A program made the translations under genes and the position numbers. The notes below the pieces were generated by a model, which searched no databases, had not been told where the DNA came from, and was given only the letters and a program-made list of their open reading frames with translations. Positions 11,301-26,500 of a stretch of DNA of 64,000 bases are shown here, one piece after another; the stretch's first letter is position 1, and every line of letters starts with the position of its first letter. The DNA is from Siphonodentalium dalli (taxonomy: Eukaryota > Mollusca > Scaphopoda > Gadilida > Siphonodentaliidae): contig CP136069.1 of NCBI GenBank assembly GCA_032622095.1, forward strand, positions 204,150,690-204,214,689, read 5' to 3'.

Positions 11301-14300
11301 GTATAGATTCGGTATAAAATAATAGTTATGAGTCGGGGAAACCATCGAGCCTGAACTCTGTGTATAGATTCGGTATATAATAATAGTTATGAGTCGGGGA
11401 AACCATCGAGCCTGAACTGTGTATAGATTCGGTATAAAATAATAGTTATGAGTCGGGGAAACCATCGAGCCTGAACTGTGTATAGATTCGGTATAAAATA
11501 ATAGTTATGAGTCGGGGAAACCATCGATCCAACTGGAGCTTCTGACAAGAGGAAATAATATTTTTGACACTGAACTATTGGTTATATCCTTCATGATATT
11601 AGCATGTCACACTGAACTATTGGTTATATCCTTCATGATTAGCATGTCACACTGAACTAATGGTTATATCCTTCATGATATTAGCATGTCACACTGAACT
11701 ATTGGTTATATCCTTCATGATATTAGCATGTCACACTGAACTATTGGTTATATCCTTCATGATATTAGCATGTCACTGAACTATTGGTTATATCCTTCAT
11801 GATTAGCATGTCACACTGAACTATTGGTTATATCCTTCATGATATTAGCATGTCACACTGAACTATTGGTTATATCCTTCATGATATTAGCATGTCACAC
11901 TGAACTATTGGTTATATCCTTCATGATTAGCATGTCACACTGAACTAATGGTTATATCCTTCATGATATTAGCATGTCACACTGAACTATTGGTTATATC
12001 CTTCATGATATTAGCATGTCACACTGAACTATTGGTTATATCCTTCATGATATTAGCATGTCACTGAACTATTGGTTATATCCTTCATGATTAGCATGTC
12101 ACACTGAACTATTGGTTATATCCTTCATGATATTAGCATGTCACACTGAACTATTGGTTATATCCTTCATGATATTAGCATGTCACACTGAACTATTGGT
12201 TATATCCTTCATGATATTAGCATGTCACTGAACTATTGGTTATATCCTTCATGATATTAGCATGTCACTGAACTATTGGTTATATCCTTCATGATTAGCA
12301 TGTCACACTGAACTATTGGTTATATCCTTCATGATATTAGCATGTCACACTGAACTATTGGTTATATCCTTCATGATTAGCATGTCACACTGAACTATTG
12401 GTTATATCCTTCATGATATTAGCATGTCACACTGAACTATTGGTTATATCCTTCATGATATTAGCATGTCACACTGAACTATTGGTTATATCCTTCATGA
12501 TATTAGCATGTCACACTGAACTATTGGTTATATCCTTCATGATATTAGCATGTCACACTGAACTATTGGTTATATCCTTCATGATATTAGCATGTCACAC
12601 TGAACTATTGGTTATATCCTTCATGATATTAGCATGTCACACTGAACTAATGGTTATATCCTTCATGATATTAGCATGTCACTGAACTAATGGTTATATC
12701 CTTCATGATATTAGCATGTCACTGAACTAATGGTTATATCCTTCGTGATATTAGCATGTCACACTGAACTATTGGTTATATCCTTCATGATATTAGCATG
12801 TCACTGAACTAATGGTTATATCCTTCATGATATTAGCATGTCACTGAACTAATGGTTATATCCTTCATGATATTAGCATGTCACTGAACTAATGGTTATA
12901 TCCTTCATGATATTAGCATGTCACTGAACTATTGGTTATATCCTTCATGGTATTAGCATGTCACTGAACTAATGGTTATATCCTTCATGATATTAGCATG
13001 TCACTGAACTAATGGTTATATCCTTCATGATATTAGCATGTCACTGAACTAATGGTTATATCCTTCATGATATTAGCATGTCACTGAACTAATGGTTATA
13101 TCCTTCATGATATTAGCATGTCACTGAACTAATGGTTATATCCTTCATGATATTAGCATGTCACTGAACTAATGGTTATATCCTTCATGATATTAGCATG
13201 TCACTGAACTAATGGTTATATCCTTCATGATATTAGCATGTCACTGAACTAATGGTTATATCCTTCATGATATTAGCATGTCACTGAACTATTGGTTATA
13301 TCCTTCATGATATTAGCATGTCACACTGAACTATTGGTTATATCCTTCATGATATTAGCATGTCACAGAAGATGTTCGCACATTTGTCAAACAAACCACG
13401 TGCCCGTCTCCTCCAACAAAAGGAACATTACGGTGTGTACATACCTATTTTTTCTTCTGCTGTTACCAAGATAAGTCATATATTATTCATACAAATTTTC
13501 AATCAACATAATGCCTAGTTATTATTTCCTCTGTGGTTATTAAAAACAGAGTTTCGACTTTGCACCATGGGACTGAAAACTCTGTAAAATTTTGGGAGAA
13601 TCAAACCATTTTTAGAGTGGATCAGCTGTATATTACGCGATACAAACTTCATATCATGATTCCATTCCTCATCAGGTTATAAGCCCTGAACTGTGCATGG
13701 TTTGCACTGGGTGCATTTTGAATTTAAAAATTAATTTTGTGTCAATGTTCGATTTCACTTATTTTCAGTATAATGAGTCGACTGGTAACAGAAAGAGGGA
13801 TATTTGGTCTATCTATGAGTGACCCATTCAACAAAAATATTTTAGTACGGTAGAACGGCTGAATATTCTTTCATTATGCTAATGTTTGAATACACAATAA
13901 AAGTATAAAGCATCTATATAGATATAATAAATAAATAATAGATGAAAGCATCTGCTAAACATCCAATTTGACCTGTGTCATATTTTGTACCAAATAGTTT
14001 CAAGAAACGATTAGCGTATCAGCTGTTGGTCGTGTAAGGAGATAAAAGTAGTAAAGAGTCACATACGGTGCTGTTATAATGCCTAGGCACTGGTCTCAGC
14101 CTAGAAGGCCACTTCTCCCTATTTTTGTTCTGGGGAGAAGTGAAGTTTCAAAACAACATATTTGAAGTGTATTATAATACATGTAGTGTACTTACTCATT
14201 ATAATGGTATTATAAGTGGGCTCTTGTTGCATAATACTTATTGCATTACACAATGGTGATGTTAGAGAGAAAATAGAATAGACTAGCTGATGTGCCCGCT

Positions 14301-14480
14301 TCATTTTTTCATTTTTTATAATTTCTTCTTACATTCTATAACAATTTTCATAATTTTTTTCCTATATTCTTTAACAATTTTATTAATATTTTTTTATCAT
14401 TTTTATGTTTACCCATACCATAGTATGGTAAACATAGTGTCGTTGCCCGGATTGACCACTCGTCGTTAGTCCGTCCGTCC

Positions 14481-14518
<38 letters not shown>

Positions 14519-17500
14519 AGACACTTTACGCATGGTGCGATAACTCGAACATTTTATATCTGATCGGAACCAAATTTTGTATATGAATTTGTCAGCACCA
14601 AATACAGATCGAGTTCGAATATGGGTTCGATCCGAGTTTTTTTCACGGAGTTATGGCCCTTTTTCGACTTAGAATTCATGCATGCTACCATAACTCAAAA
14701 AAGTTTTATCTGATCAGAATCAAATTTGGTATGCAAGTTTGTCGGACCAAAATACAGATCGAGTTCGAATATGGGTTTGATCCGATATTTTTCAATGGAG
14801 TTATGGCCCTTTTTCGACTTAGAATTCATGCATGCTGCCATAACTCAAATTTTTTTTTATCTGATCAGAACCAAATTTGGTATGCGAGTTTCTCAACTCA
14901 AAATACAGATCGAGTTTGAATATGGGTTATATCCAACATTTTATACCAGAGTTATGGCCCTTTTTCAACTAAGAATTGAACAAATAACCATAGCAGTCTA
15001 CAATTAATTACCAGTGGTATCAGTTTAGCTCTGAGAGCAGTAAATCTGTGTTATGGGAATTAGAGTTATTTTTTACTCCCATGTTTATGATGACACACTC
15101 CTCACTGTATAGTTTTTGGTATCGATCGGTTGATCGGTTTAGAAATTATTAACACTTTGCATCCGCACATAGGCATGAGCTATCCGATGCTGTAACCAAA
15201 TTATTTTTTGTCCGATTGTTTTCATATTTGATATGTAGGTTTATAATGACACACCCCTCACCTGTATAGTTTTTGGTATCGATCGGTTGATCGGTTTAGA
15301 AAATAATTAACCCTGCACACAAATGCTATCTGATCCATCTAAGTCAAACTGTTTTCTTCTGATATGCCCTGATATGCCTCATATTTCTTACCAAGGTTTT
15401 TCTTAGCACGTTCTTTATCTGTATGGTTTTTGGTATCGTTTAATTAACCCTTTTCAAACTTATGTTTACTTAGAACTCAAAACATTTTTCATCTGATCTA
15501 CACCAAATTTGGTACATGTGGTCCTCACCCCGAAATACAGATCAAGTTCAAATTTGGGTTTGATCCGATATATTTTAACAGAGTTATGGCCCTTTATAAT
15601 TCAAGTAATTTACTACCTATTGTATATGCCCTGTGAGAATTTAAGACAAACAACTTTACACAGTAATCTGCTTTATTGGGATCAGAAAATGACACTGGAT
15701 ACTCTTTGCTAAACCACTGCTGCTCCCAGAGCTGTCAAATTTAAGTGATTGATGATACTTTACTCCAGTTTGTGTGCAATAGTAATTTAACCCAACCTGT
15801 TGAAACATGTTCATGGCATTAATACAAATAGTCCATTGTCCATGTGAAGGATTTTCTGGAGCATGGCTGTTTAGAGAATTGTTGTTTACAGAGACACTGT
15901 TGTCTTATCTTGAGAAAACAATTTATCCACACATTAGTTCCATCATATGATGTCATTGAAAATGATTAACACTCTCCACACATCATATGTTCATTCTCCT
16001 ATTCTATGTCCAGGTTGATCGTGATCCACTTTTCACTTGCATGTATTTCAGGATTAAAATTAACCTATTCCATAGACACATCATATCTGATACGCAGATT
16101 TTAAATTATCTCTTTCGCCTTAGGCCAGGTTCACTAAGAATTTCTATTAATTATAAGCCACCAATTGAATATTCATCATTTGAGGATATATCTTATTTTG
16201 AAATTCCCTCTATTGCATTTGGGCTGCAGGATAATAATAATGGTTCTGGTATTCTTGAAGCTGACTTTTTGGTCAAATATTTTTCACCCAATCACTTTTA
16301 TAATCTCATTCAGGTTGATTGTGATACATTCTTCATGCGTATAGATTTTGGTATTGATTGAATGGTTTTGAGAATATTAACCCAATATTTAATAATATTT
16401 CTGCTGTTACAGACATTGTATCTTTCCAATGATCAGCTTAGAATAAAATTAACATGTATACTGTACGCGATCCAATGTTATGACTCTAATATTTTCAATT
16501 TGACCCTTCTCATATCTCTCCTTTAGTTATCTGATAATTCTGTATTAAAATATTTTATATCCAACCATTATCAATCATATTTAATATCAAGGTCTATACA
16601 CCACTCACTTATATAGATGTTCAGGTGTTTGTTGGTCTCTAATCTCAATCATCCCATAACTTTTACTATGCAGCTAACACAACAACATAATCTGTTATGA
16701 CTCAGGTTCCATTGTAAGAATTAAATAAATAGAGTTATTATGATGTTAATATTGTAACAATTATATCTTTAACAGCTATGGTGCATCTGTCTGACTGTGT
16801 TTGGGTATAATTATCTTTATCAATCTATCACACATACATGTATCTCTGTTGGAGTGACCGAATAGGTTGAAATCGAATGTCATATCCATCTTCCTATTGT
16901 GTTTAAATGAGCAAGTTGCTCAATATGTCTGATTCCACTATGAAACTAATAAATAATAGTACGCTGTGAATTGTTGAAATTCTTGCACTCATAAAAAGAT
17001 CGCTATCGCCAAGGTATGGGTTAAACATCTGCCGATCGTGATCGGCCTCTCGTTTCTTACATCCTTAACAGTTTTTTTATAAATTTTTATCATTTTTTTC
17101 TTACATTCATTATCAATTTTTATCATTTTTTATCATTATTTCTTACATTCTTTAACAATTTGTTGTCATTTTTTTTCATTTTTTTCTTACATTCTTTAAC
17201 AATTATAAAACATAATGTAACTTTATTTAGGCCAATGCATTCTCTTATATATGTGAGGCGACCTATGGTCGACTCTGATATATAAGAGAATGCACTGGCA
17301 CAGGGTTTTCGCAAAATTTCAGGAGGCTCCAGTCATGAAAGGGTTAAGCACATTTTAGTTGATCTTGAGGTATCATACTTACCATTTTCCCAGCACCACT
17401 TTTGTCATAAGATATCTGGAACCCAGTGACTGCTGACATGAGTAATAGATCTCTTCGAACTCGAATTCGTTCCTCGTGGTGAAGAAGTAGACATGAGTCT

Positions 17501-20500
17501 CATTGATTCGAATGTTAGATTTGTACTGCACACCCTGTGTGTACCATGTCCCGGTGATGTTTCTTGGCAAACTGCAGGTCGGTGTGGAGTAGGGTGTTGG
17601 TGGAGGAACTGAAATGACAAGGGTGGTACCATAGAGCCGTGTTTAAACCCACAGGTTGTGATTTTTTATGTCCCAAAAAATATATGTGAGGCCCTTCTCA
17701 GAATGTTTATGTCAGGATTGAAGTCAGACATTTTGGCATTAGTAGTAAACAGTCTGTATTTTCCACTTATTTTCTGTCAGTTTTGAGTGAAGTTAAAGAC
17801 ATATTATGTACTTGTTCGGGTGCGCGAAACTGACAAGTTAGTATTCAGGAGCTATGTCAACTGGAGGAATGTAGCATTCTACTAACATCACCGAAAATCT
17901 CAAGTAAATCGACCGTACCACGCCATAGAAAACATTGTCTGAACTACGCTAAATTGTAAATATTTACTACTCGAATCGGGACGCTTCTATCGGCGACAAA
18001 CTAACGAAAGCGATTTCGCCATCGGCAGTCACTGCATTTAATTAATATATAAGAATGACGGTGTGTGTTGTCAATTTCGATATAATATTTGTAAAAATAA
18101 CTAATTTGAACAAGATTATTCTCCATTTCTATTTGATCACCCTACCGGAGTGTTTCACATAACTTTAAGTCTCGAAGTGATGTACATGCAAACAATACAA
18201 CCAAGCTGAGGAAAGTGACACAAGATACAAATTTGAAAAGTAAGAACTTACTTCTCCTGAGCTTGAGACGAACAGGACCGTCATACATCGTACTGAGAGC
18301 ACGGCAGTCAGAGAATCGTGACATGACCCATCTAATAGTGTTATCAGCAGACTTCTGGTTCTTTCTGGTGAGCTGTAAAAAAAATTGGTCACGGGTGACA
18401 AATAATTTGCGATTTTCAATGTGATAACCATGAATATGTTACAACTTTATGAGGAAAATGCATAGGATTATATCATAGAAGTTAATTTAGTACTTAAGCT
18501 CTTAGTGAAAGAAATAACTCGTGCAGTGTGATGGATCAGTGTAACATTGAAGTGAAAGTACATGTAAATGATAAGGAATACGTATTTAATTATCGGATAA
18601 GACAACAGGGGGGGGTAGTGGTAGTAGTAAGGGGGTTGGAGGTTGGGGTAGGGGGTTGTGGTAGGGGTTGGGGTAGGGGGTTTGGTTAGGGGTTGGAGGT
18701 AGGGGTAGGGGGTTGGAGGTTGGGGTATGGGTAGGGGGTTGGGATGTTGTAGAGGTTGGAGGTAGGGTTGGGGTAGGGGTAGAGGTTGTGGGTCGGGGTG
18801 ACACCTTCATGTACTGACCAGACACTTGAATTTCTCTCTCCTGTCTTTCTCCACAGTATCCGCAACAGCTGCAAATGTATATCCGTCATCCTGGTCAACC
18901 ATAGCAAACCAGCTACCATAACATTGGTATCTGATCTCTGTAAATAGGTAACGGTACAAGCTTAATATCCCATTATCCAGTTGTTAAGTATGTGGTAACT
19001 AACATGAGTCCAGTGTTCGATAACTTTTGTATTAACGAATGTATTCTGCCGGTAAGCACAATAGGTGGGTATGGTTTTCGAACCAATGTAAATCCCAATT
19101 TATGCGATCCATGGATCTATTAAGTTCAAAGTGTATATTTTAAGACTTGAAGTGAATTCATTCTCTGAAAAGTAGTTACATAATTTAGGGAATGGTCATC
19201 AGCATGGCACCACTGATAATTTTTCCTTAAAATTATCAGTATAATAGATATACAATTCATCAATAATGTACATGGTTTCAAGGTTTTATGCGGGATCGAG
19301 TGTCTCTTTCCTCTCAGAAATGGGTTGGGGTATCATGTGGCCAAATTAGATCTGAGATATCAAGATACCTGTGTTCATAAGGCATCTCATACTATATTTA
19401 CTAGCTCATAATACTGATCTGATCATCCCTCGATTATACAATGAGTACGACCAGTCATAAACAATTAAGGATATGATCTTGTTAATTATGTTTGTAATGA
19501 TCGCTGCCTGTTCATTTCAAAATCCACAGAATAGAAAAATATAGTTCCCATATTCTTCCATTTATTTCCCCCATAATTGTGTCAAATTACAACATAAAAT
19601 CGATTTTTATAACAACTATAATAACAAGAGGTACGCTGTCGCGTGGCATTTGCCCCCGACCGTAGCAATTCGGATTAAGCATGGACGAAACTGCGGATAT
19701 CCGAGGAGGTCTATATGACCATTCCAAAAGAAGTTCGTACTAGAAATTCCGGAAACCCAAAAACAAGCGATCCGGAAACCCAAAAACAAGCAAAAATTAA
19801 AATTTTCTAAGTTGAAAAAAGGGCCATAACTCTGGCAAAAATCATCAGATCATACCCAAATTCGCACTTGACATGTATTTTCATATCCACAAAAATACGG
19901 GATTTGCAATCGTACCACCAAAGCTCACGCTATCATTTGGAAACCCAAAAAACTAGAATAAAAATGAATTTTCTAAGTCAAAAAGGGCCATAACTCTAGT
20001 GAAAATGAGTGGACGAAACCCGCGCTATGCATGTAGCTGTTCCCCCATGCTGCTCTATCACCATACCAAATATCAGCTAAATCTGCCCAGCGGTTGCTGA
20101 ACAATAATGCAAAATGTTTGTACGGACGGACAAAATTGGATTTTCTAAGTCAAAAAAGGGCCATAACTCTGGTGAAAATGGGTGGACGAAACCCTTGCTA
20201 TGCATGTAGCTGTTCCCCCATGCTGTTCTATCACCATACCAAATATCAGCTAAATCGACCCAGCGGTTGCTGAACAATAATGCAAAATGTTTGTACGGAC
20301 GTCCGTACGGACGGACGGACGTACGGACGGAGACGTCGACTATATACCCGCCGACTTCAAGTCGGGGGCATAATAATAGTATACAGAATAATAGTATACA
20401 GGATAATTCTACTGATTAGCGGATAACTCTGATTATGAAATATTCTGGTTGCACATTGGTACACGCAAGTGAATTGGTCGCACAAACGAGCTGATGTGAA

Positions 20501-23500
20501 AGTGAAAACTTCTATATCTACATCTGGGGGATATCCAGATTTATAAAACCATGATTTTTAAAAGTAAATCACAGTTGAGCATATAATAAATATATATATA
20601 TAATAGAGCATTTTAATAAATGTCGCATATATCTACAACAAGATACTTACTGTCATTTTTGGATGTGAATACATCTGGACATTTGGCAAAGTTCATGTAG
20701 AACACTTGATTATCGACGTACTGAGAACCGGGTTCCTGACATGCCATTATTGTGTTATCCGTGCTGTCACAGATACCACCACCTCCCCAGTTAATTTCAT
20801 AAGTAAACTGGTACATTCCCTCAAATGTAGAGATACAGTTTACATTGACGGGCGACAGACCTGAAATAGATAAATTATAAAGAGATTATACAATGTAGAT
20901 GACACGACTACATAGTAAACTGGTAGTGATAAGCCTGAAATATATGACTTATAAATAGATTATAGATGACACGACTACATAGTAAACTGGTACACTGCCT
21001 CAAATGTAGAGATATACAGTAATGCTCTAAATAATCGACCCCTTAACCACAGCAGAATTGTGGGTAACTTTTCAGGATTTAGTCGGAAATATGGCTTGTT
21101 GCCATTCATTGGAAAACTCTCGGGGGAGCTTTCCGATGAATGGCAACAAGCCATATTTCCGACTAAATCCTGAAAAGTTACCCATAATTCTGATGTGGTT
21201 ATGGAGTCGATGACTTAGGGCATTACTGTAGGTTACATATGTGAATTATAAATCCTAAACATCTCAGCGCCTCAGAGATCTCTAACCATGTTTGGTATTA
21301 ACCATGTTTAGTATTAACCATGTTTGGTATTAACCATGTTTGGTATTAACCATGTTTGGTATTAACCATGTTTGGTATTAACCATGTTTGGTATTAACCA
21401 TGTTTGGTATTAACCATTTCTATAATAAATACTCACTGAAATGTTCAGATAATAAGTTCAACAAATAGGCCATTTATCAAATATATTATATAAACATTTC
21501 CCACAAAAGAAAAGGAATCTAAATGTTTAGGATGCATATTATAGACAACTATACAATGAACTAACTATTTACTATACATGGTATAGATAGTTTTAACCAA
21601 ACTAAATATTTACGATACAAGGTGCAGGCAGTAACTGTTGTAACTGAATAAAATACTTAAAATACATGGTGTAGACAATAAAAGTTATAACATGAACTAA
21701 ATATTATGATATATGGCATAGGCAGATGTAACTGAACTAAATAGATATGATACATGGTATAGACAGATGTAACTGAACTAAATACTTATGATACATGGTA
21801 TAGACAGATGTAACTGAACTAAATATATATGATACATGGTATAGACAGATGTAACTGAACTAAATACTTATGATACATGGTATAGACAGATGTAACTGAA
21901 CTAAATAGATATGATACATGGTATAGACAGATGTAACTGAACTAAATAGATATGATACATGGTATAGACAGATGTAACTGAACTAAATAGATATGATACA
22001 TGGTATAGACAGATGTAACTGAACTAAATAGATATGATACATGGTATAGACAGATGTAACTGAACTAAATAGATATGATACATGGTATAGACAGATGTAA
22101 CTGAACTAAATAGATATGATACATGGTATAGACAGATGTAACTGAACTAAATACTTATGATACATGGTATAGACAGATGTAACTGAACTAAATATATATG
22201 ATACATGGTATAGACAGATGTAACTGAACTAAATAGATATGATACATGGTATAGACAGATGTAACTGAACTAAATAGATATGATACATGGTATAGACAGT
22301 TTTAACTGAACTAAATACTTAGGATACATGGTACAGACATACATGTAACATAACATAACTTAAATATTTCATTAACAAGTCGCGATGACTTTTAGCCCAA
22401 AGTTACGGAATATGAAATCTAATTCGAAGTTTTCACGCGTTGCAAGCTGTCTGTTCACAGTGTTTGTACAGTACTCAGGGGCGTAGGAACTGGGGGAGGG
22501 GGGTAAGGGGGGTAAATACCCCCCACAAAAATTTCCAGAAAATGGTCAACAATTAAACTACCACTGGTTTGTGTTATCATACAAGTACAAAAATTTAGGT
22601 TAATTTTATCGGGTAATAAATTATAACTCCCTGCATGGTGCTATCCACCGGCCTTTGCTCCTTATAAGCCTTCTTGTTAGTACTCTCTCAGAAATCATCG
22701 TGTTATCCCACAAACGGTATCTAATTTGTCCAAAGCTCCAAAATAAATCAACACCAAGATTTCCAAGATGAATTCAATATGAAATTATTTGAAGAGTAAA
22801 TACGGAAACCAGACCATCGAAGGTAAGGTACGCTTCATCACAGCTAGTACTTTGGCACTGCTTAAATGGCGAATCTGCCTGCTTTATCGAGGCCATCTTT
22901 CAGTTACATGCACTACTACTATGGATTAGGCTGGGAAAGCTGAGAATGTGAATATATAATTATGTAAGTATAAACATATACGTCATGTTTTCGTGGAAGA
23001 CTGCTCCATTTGTGCACACACGCTTATGAGAGTCAAAAATGACAGGTGAAAAAAAAACTAGAATACCATATTTTCCCTCAATGGGTTATTTAACGTAATT
23101 GCCGTCACAGATGCAACGAAATGCGATCTGAGGGTTTTAAATTCAGACCCCCACCGATGAGAGGGGACACCCCTCTCATGCTCTCCCCATCTCATGCTCT
23201 CCCCATCTCCAGCCTGCGGCTGTCGTCGATGGCCTATACCCCCCTATAATGATACCTTCCTACGCCCCTGACAGTACTGGATTGTTAATAATCAAATTGA
23301 TATCTGATATGCCACTGTTGGTTTAGTCACTAACTGTTGTAAGTGAACTAAATACTTATGATACATGGTATAGACAGATGAAACTGAACTAAATACTTTT
23401 GATACATGGTAGAGAGATGTAAGTGAAACTAAATACTTACGATACATGGTATAGACAGATGTTACAGAGGGGAGACCTTCTCTGATTTTGCATGCATGGA

Positions 23501-26500
23501 TGAACTGACTTTCTGGATTAACTACAGTGATACAGCTACCTGGAATTATACATTATTATTGTGAATGAAAAAGTATATTTTACTTCGCTTCGAAGACAGC
23601 CGCCATAAATAAATCCAAGGCATTAAAGATGCATAATCTGAACTAACGCTCCTAAATTACTATTTCTTTGGCTTCAGGGCCAAAAAATATTTGAATTGAG
23701 TCAAGGAACCCACCAACCAAAGCTCAGAGTGATCAGATATAAAATTTTTGGTAACACCAAAAAGTCGACGAGCGGATGGTCTCGGACCAAACTGCAGAGG
23801 AGATGGATAACTCTAAAATCAAGTGGCTTTGTGTGTTAGATATTTGAAAAAATCGGCCAAATTTCGCTGAACAAAATGTTGATAAATAACAGGTTTTTTA
23901 CACTATAGTTGACTGTGGTTAACATTATTTTTGGGAAATTAGTTGATTCTGATAACTGCATGAAGCGGCATTTAAAAAAGTGTTGTTATTGTTGTTGGAA
24001 TTGAAGATATGGCGACCATCATGTCGGATTGAGTACCTTTAATATCTCATTCTCACTTTCCCATGCTGGTGAGAACAAGTCTTGAAACAGAGTGTCTGTT
24101 GTTTGCAGAATGAGGCCCCCAGAGGGTGAATTTACTGATGCTATCCCACATGGTGTTCTAGCATCACCAAATTCACCCTCTGGGAACCTCATGCCGCTTA
24201 GGCCTCAACTGCTACGGGAGACCTAGGATAAAATTTAAGTTTCCCAGTTGAAGTTGGTGATGCTCACCCATTAGTCACCTCGATTATGCATTTTATCTTC
24301 TGCAAAGTAGGGGAATAGAAACTGAACAGAAAGGAAAAAGTACGAAAAACAATATTAATTTGAGATGAAAGATATTTCCCAGAAGATGAGGCCTAAGCTG
24401 AATTTAGTGATGCTAGCCTGATGTGTGGGGTAGCATCACTAAATTCACCCTCTGTTGACCTCATTCTGCAAAGGACAGACACACTACTTCAAGTCTTTGA
24501 TGAGAAATGTTGTACAAACTGAACAACATGTGGGAAAAATACAAACGTTTTGGAATATTTTTAGGGCAGTTTCAGTAAAAGATGTCCGTAGAGCATCTAA
24601 TTAAATTGGTGTCGCCTAATTAATGAATGGTCATCAACTTACTTTGTTGGACTTGTATAATATTGGGAGTCCTGTACAGAACATGAATACACACATGGCA
24701 ACTTCTGGTATCCCTGGAAATGAAAAATATTTCATGTTAACATTGAGTTACATATTTACATATGGAACATACACATCTCTTTGATGCAAAATGACATACA
24801 TGACATTCGCCTCAACCAAGAAACCAGAACTATAAAATAAAAGCATCATCACACACAACAAAACAAGCATTGTGTGTGCAGCTTGTCTAAACAAACCTTA
24901 TAAACCTGTAATTTTAATGCATAGATTCTAAAATTCTAGGACGGGTGACATGAAATAAACACAGAGCGAAACATTTGTTAATGGTTTGTTGATATGGTAC
25001 AGTAATGCTCTAATTAATCGACTCCTTAACCAGAGCAGAATTATGGGTAACTTTTCAACATTTAGTCAACAAGCCATATTTCCGACTAAATCCTGAAAAG
25101 TTACCCATATAATTCTGCTGTGGTTAAGGAGTCGATTATTTAGAGCATTACTGTATAATAGTCACAAACTTTCAGGAACTCCAATCATTTTACAGTTTGT
25201 TTTGTCTCCTGTGAAATTGTTATTTCTATTAATATCTATAAGTGCAAAACTTCAGATAATGCAATTCGTGTTTATTGGGTGTGAACTCCGGCAGTAAACT
25301 GAGTTAATCGGTCAAGGACAAGAATTTATGTGAGGGTTGGATTTTTCTTAATTAATGCCTTCAGGAATTCCCCTAATTTTCTTAAACAAATACATGGGGT
25401 TAATTTATAAATTTATGCTATTATAACAGACTCTTTCCATGGACCAATTTGGGGATATTATTATGTATAATGTATCTCTATTGTGGACACATTATAAGTT
25501 GCGGTAATGTAACGAGCAGTCTCTTTAAAAAGAAGACGATAATCCTGATGGATGTACGTCTCTAGAAGTGTCCACTAAATTTCATTTCTACAATGACATG
25601 GCATTCCCAACAAGACGTAATAAACCATTTCCAAATATGGAGTGCATTCCTGGTGAAGTAAATGTTTTCCAACAATAGTTGAGTTTGACAATGTGTGGGG
25701 AAAGACAGAAACGCCCAAAACCAACATTATCTCAAAGAACTTGCTCTCCATGTCTTCAGTTAGAAGACGAAGAACATTTTTTCCTTTTCTGTAAGAAGAA
25801 TATTAACCAAAGAAATAATTTATTTGTAAAACTCAATCAACAAGTTGAACCAAAAATTTTACAACAAGGATCAAAAGAATCTTTCAATAATTTTCGATGT
25901 CTTCTTGACCCAGACACAGCACGCGAAACAAAATTGATATGTGAATTTATTGCATGCTCTCTAGACTGACAGGGTCCTCCACAGATGTTTCACCTATTAT
26001 AGTCAATTTATAGTCACCAAATATATGATTTCTTTCTCAGATGTATATTGTATATATATTATGTTACGACAGACACCATTGTTTTATGGTTTGTTTTAAT
26101 AAATCTTATCTTATCTTATCTATGTCAACACGTCATTGACCTCTGATCTGTGAAGTGATCAATTTGCGATAAACCAATGAAATCAAGCACATGCATCGCC
26201 ACTCTCCAATGAAATGGAGGGAATCCGATAAACCAATGAAATCAAGCGTATGCATCGCCACTCTCCAATGAAATGGAGGGAATCTGATAAACCAATGAAA
26301 TCAAACGCATGCATCGCCACTATCCAATGAAATGGAGGGAATCCATCAATTCAGAAAGTGATTACGAATGAGATTTCCAGAGAAATAAATATTGTCAAAT
26401 TTTTGTTGGCTTTTTAAAGAGACTGAGAAAAGAGGTACTGTACCAGTATACATGTATACTTACGTTTTAGTCATCATGAAGGAAGCATTTCTCCCGATTG

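Noticed and set aside
15987-16361. 124-codon plus-strand frame
   Set aside because: No recognisable domain, intronic position and AT-rich chance-like composition; no supporting splice or start context.
492-17300. Repeated frames such as those with CANAFSYICEST or QCILLYMRG
   Set aside because: These are translations of the two strands of the MITE hairpin, not proteins.
17378-17383. Stop codon after exon 8 (frame ending GKW) as the gene end
   Set aside because: A strong donor at 17383 joins exon 9 in phase 2 and gives the family's expected cysteine.
18586-18919. Pro/Thr-rich minus-strand frames
   Set aside because: They are translations of the simple G/C-rich tract; the real exon 6 frame is different and ends at 18819.
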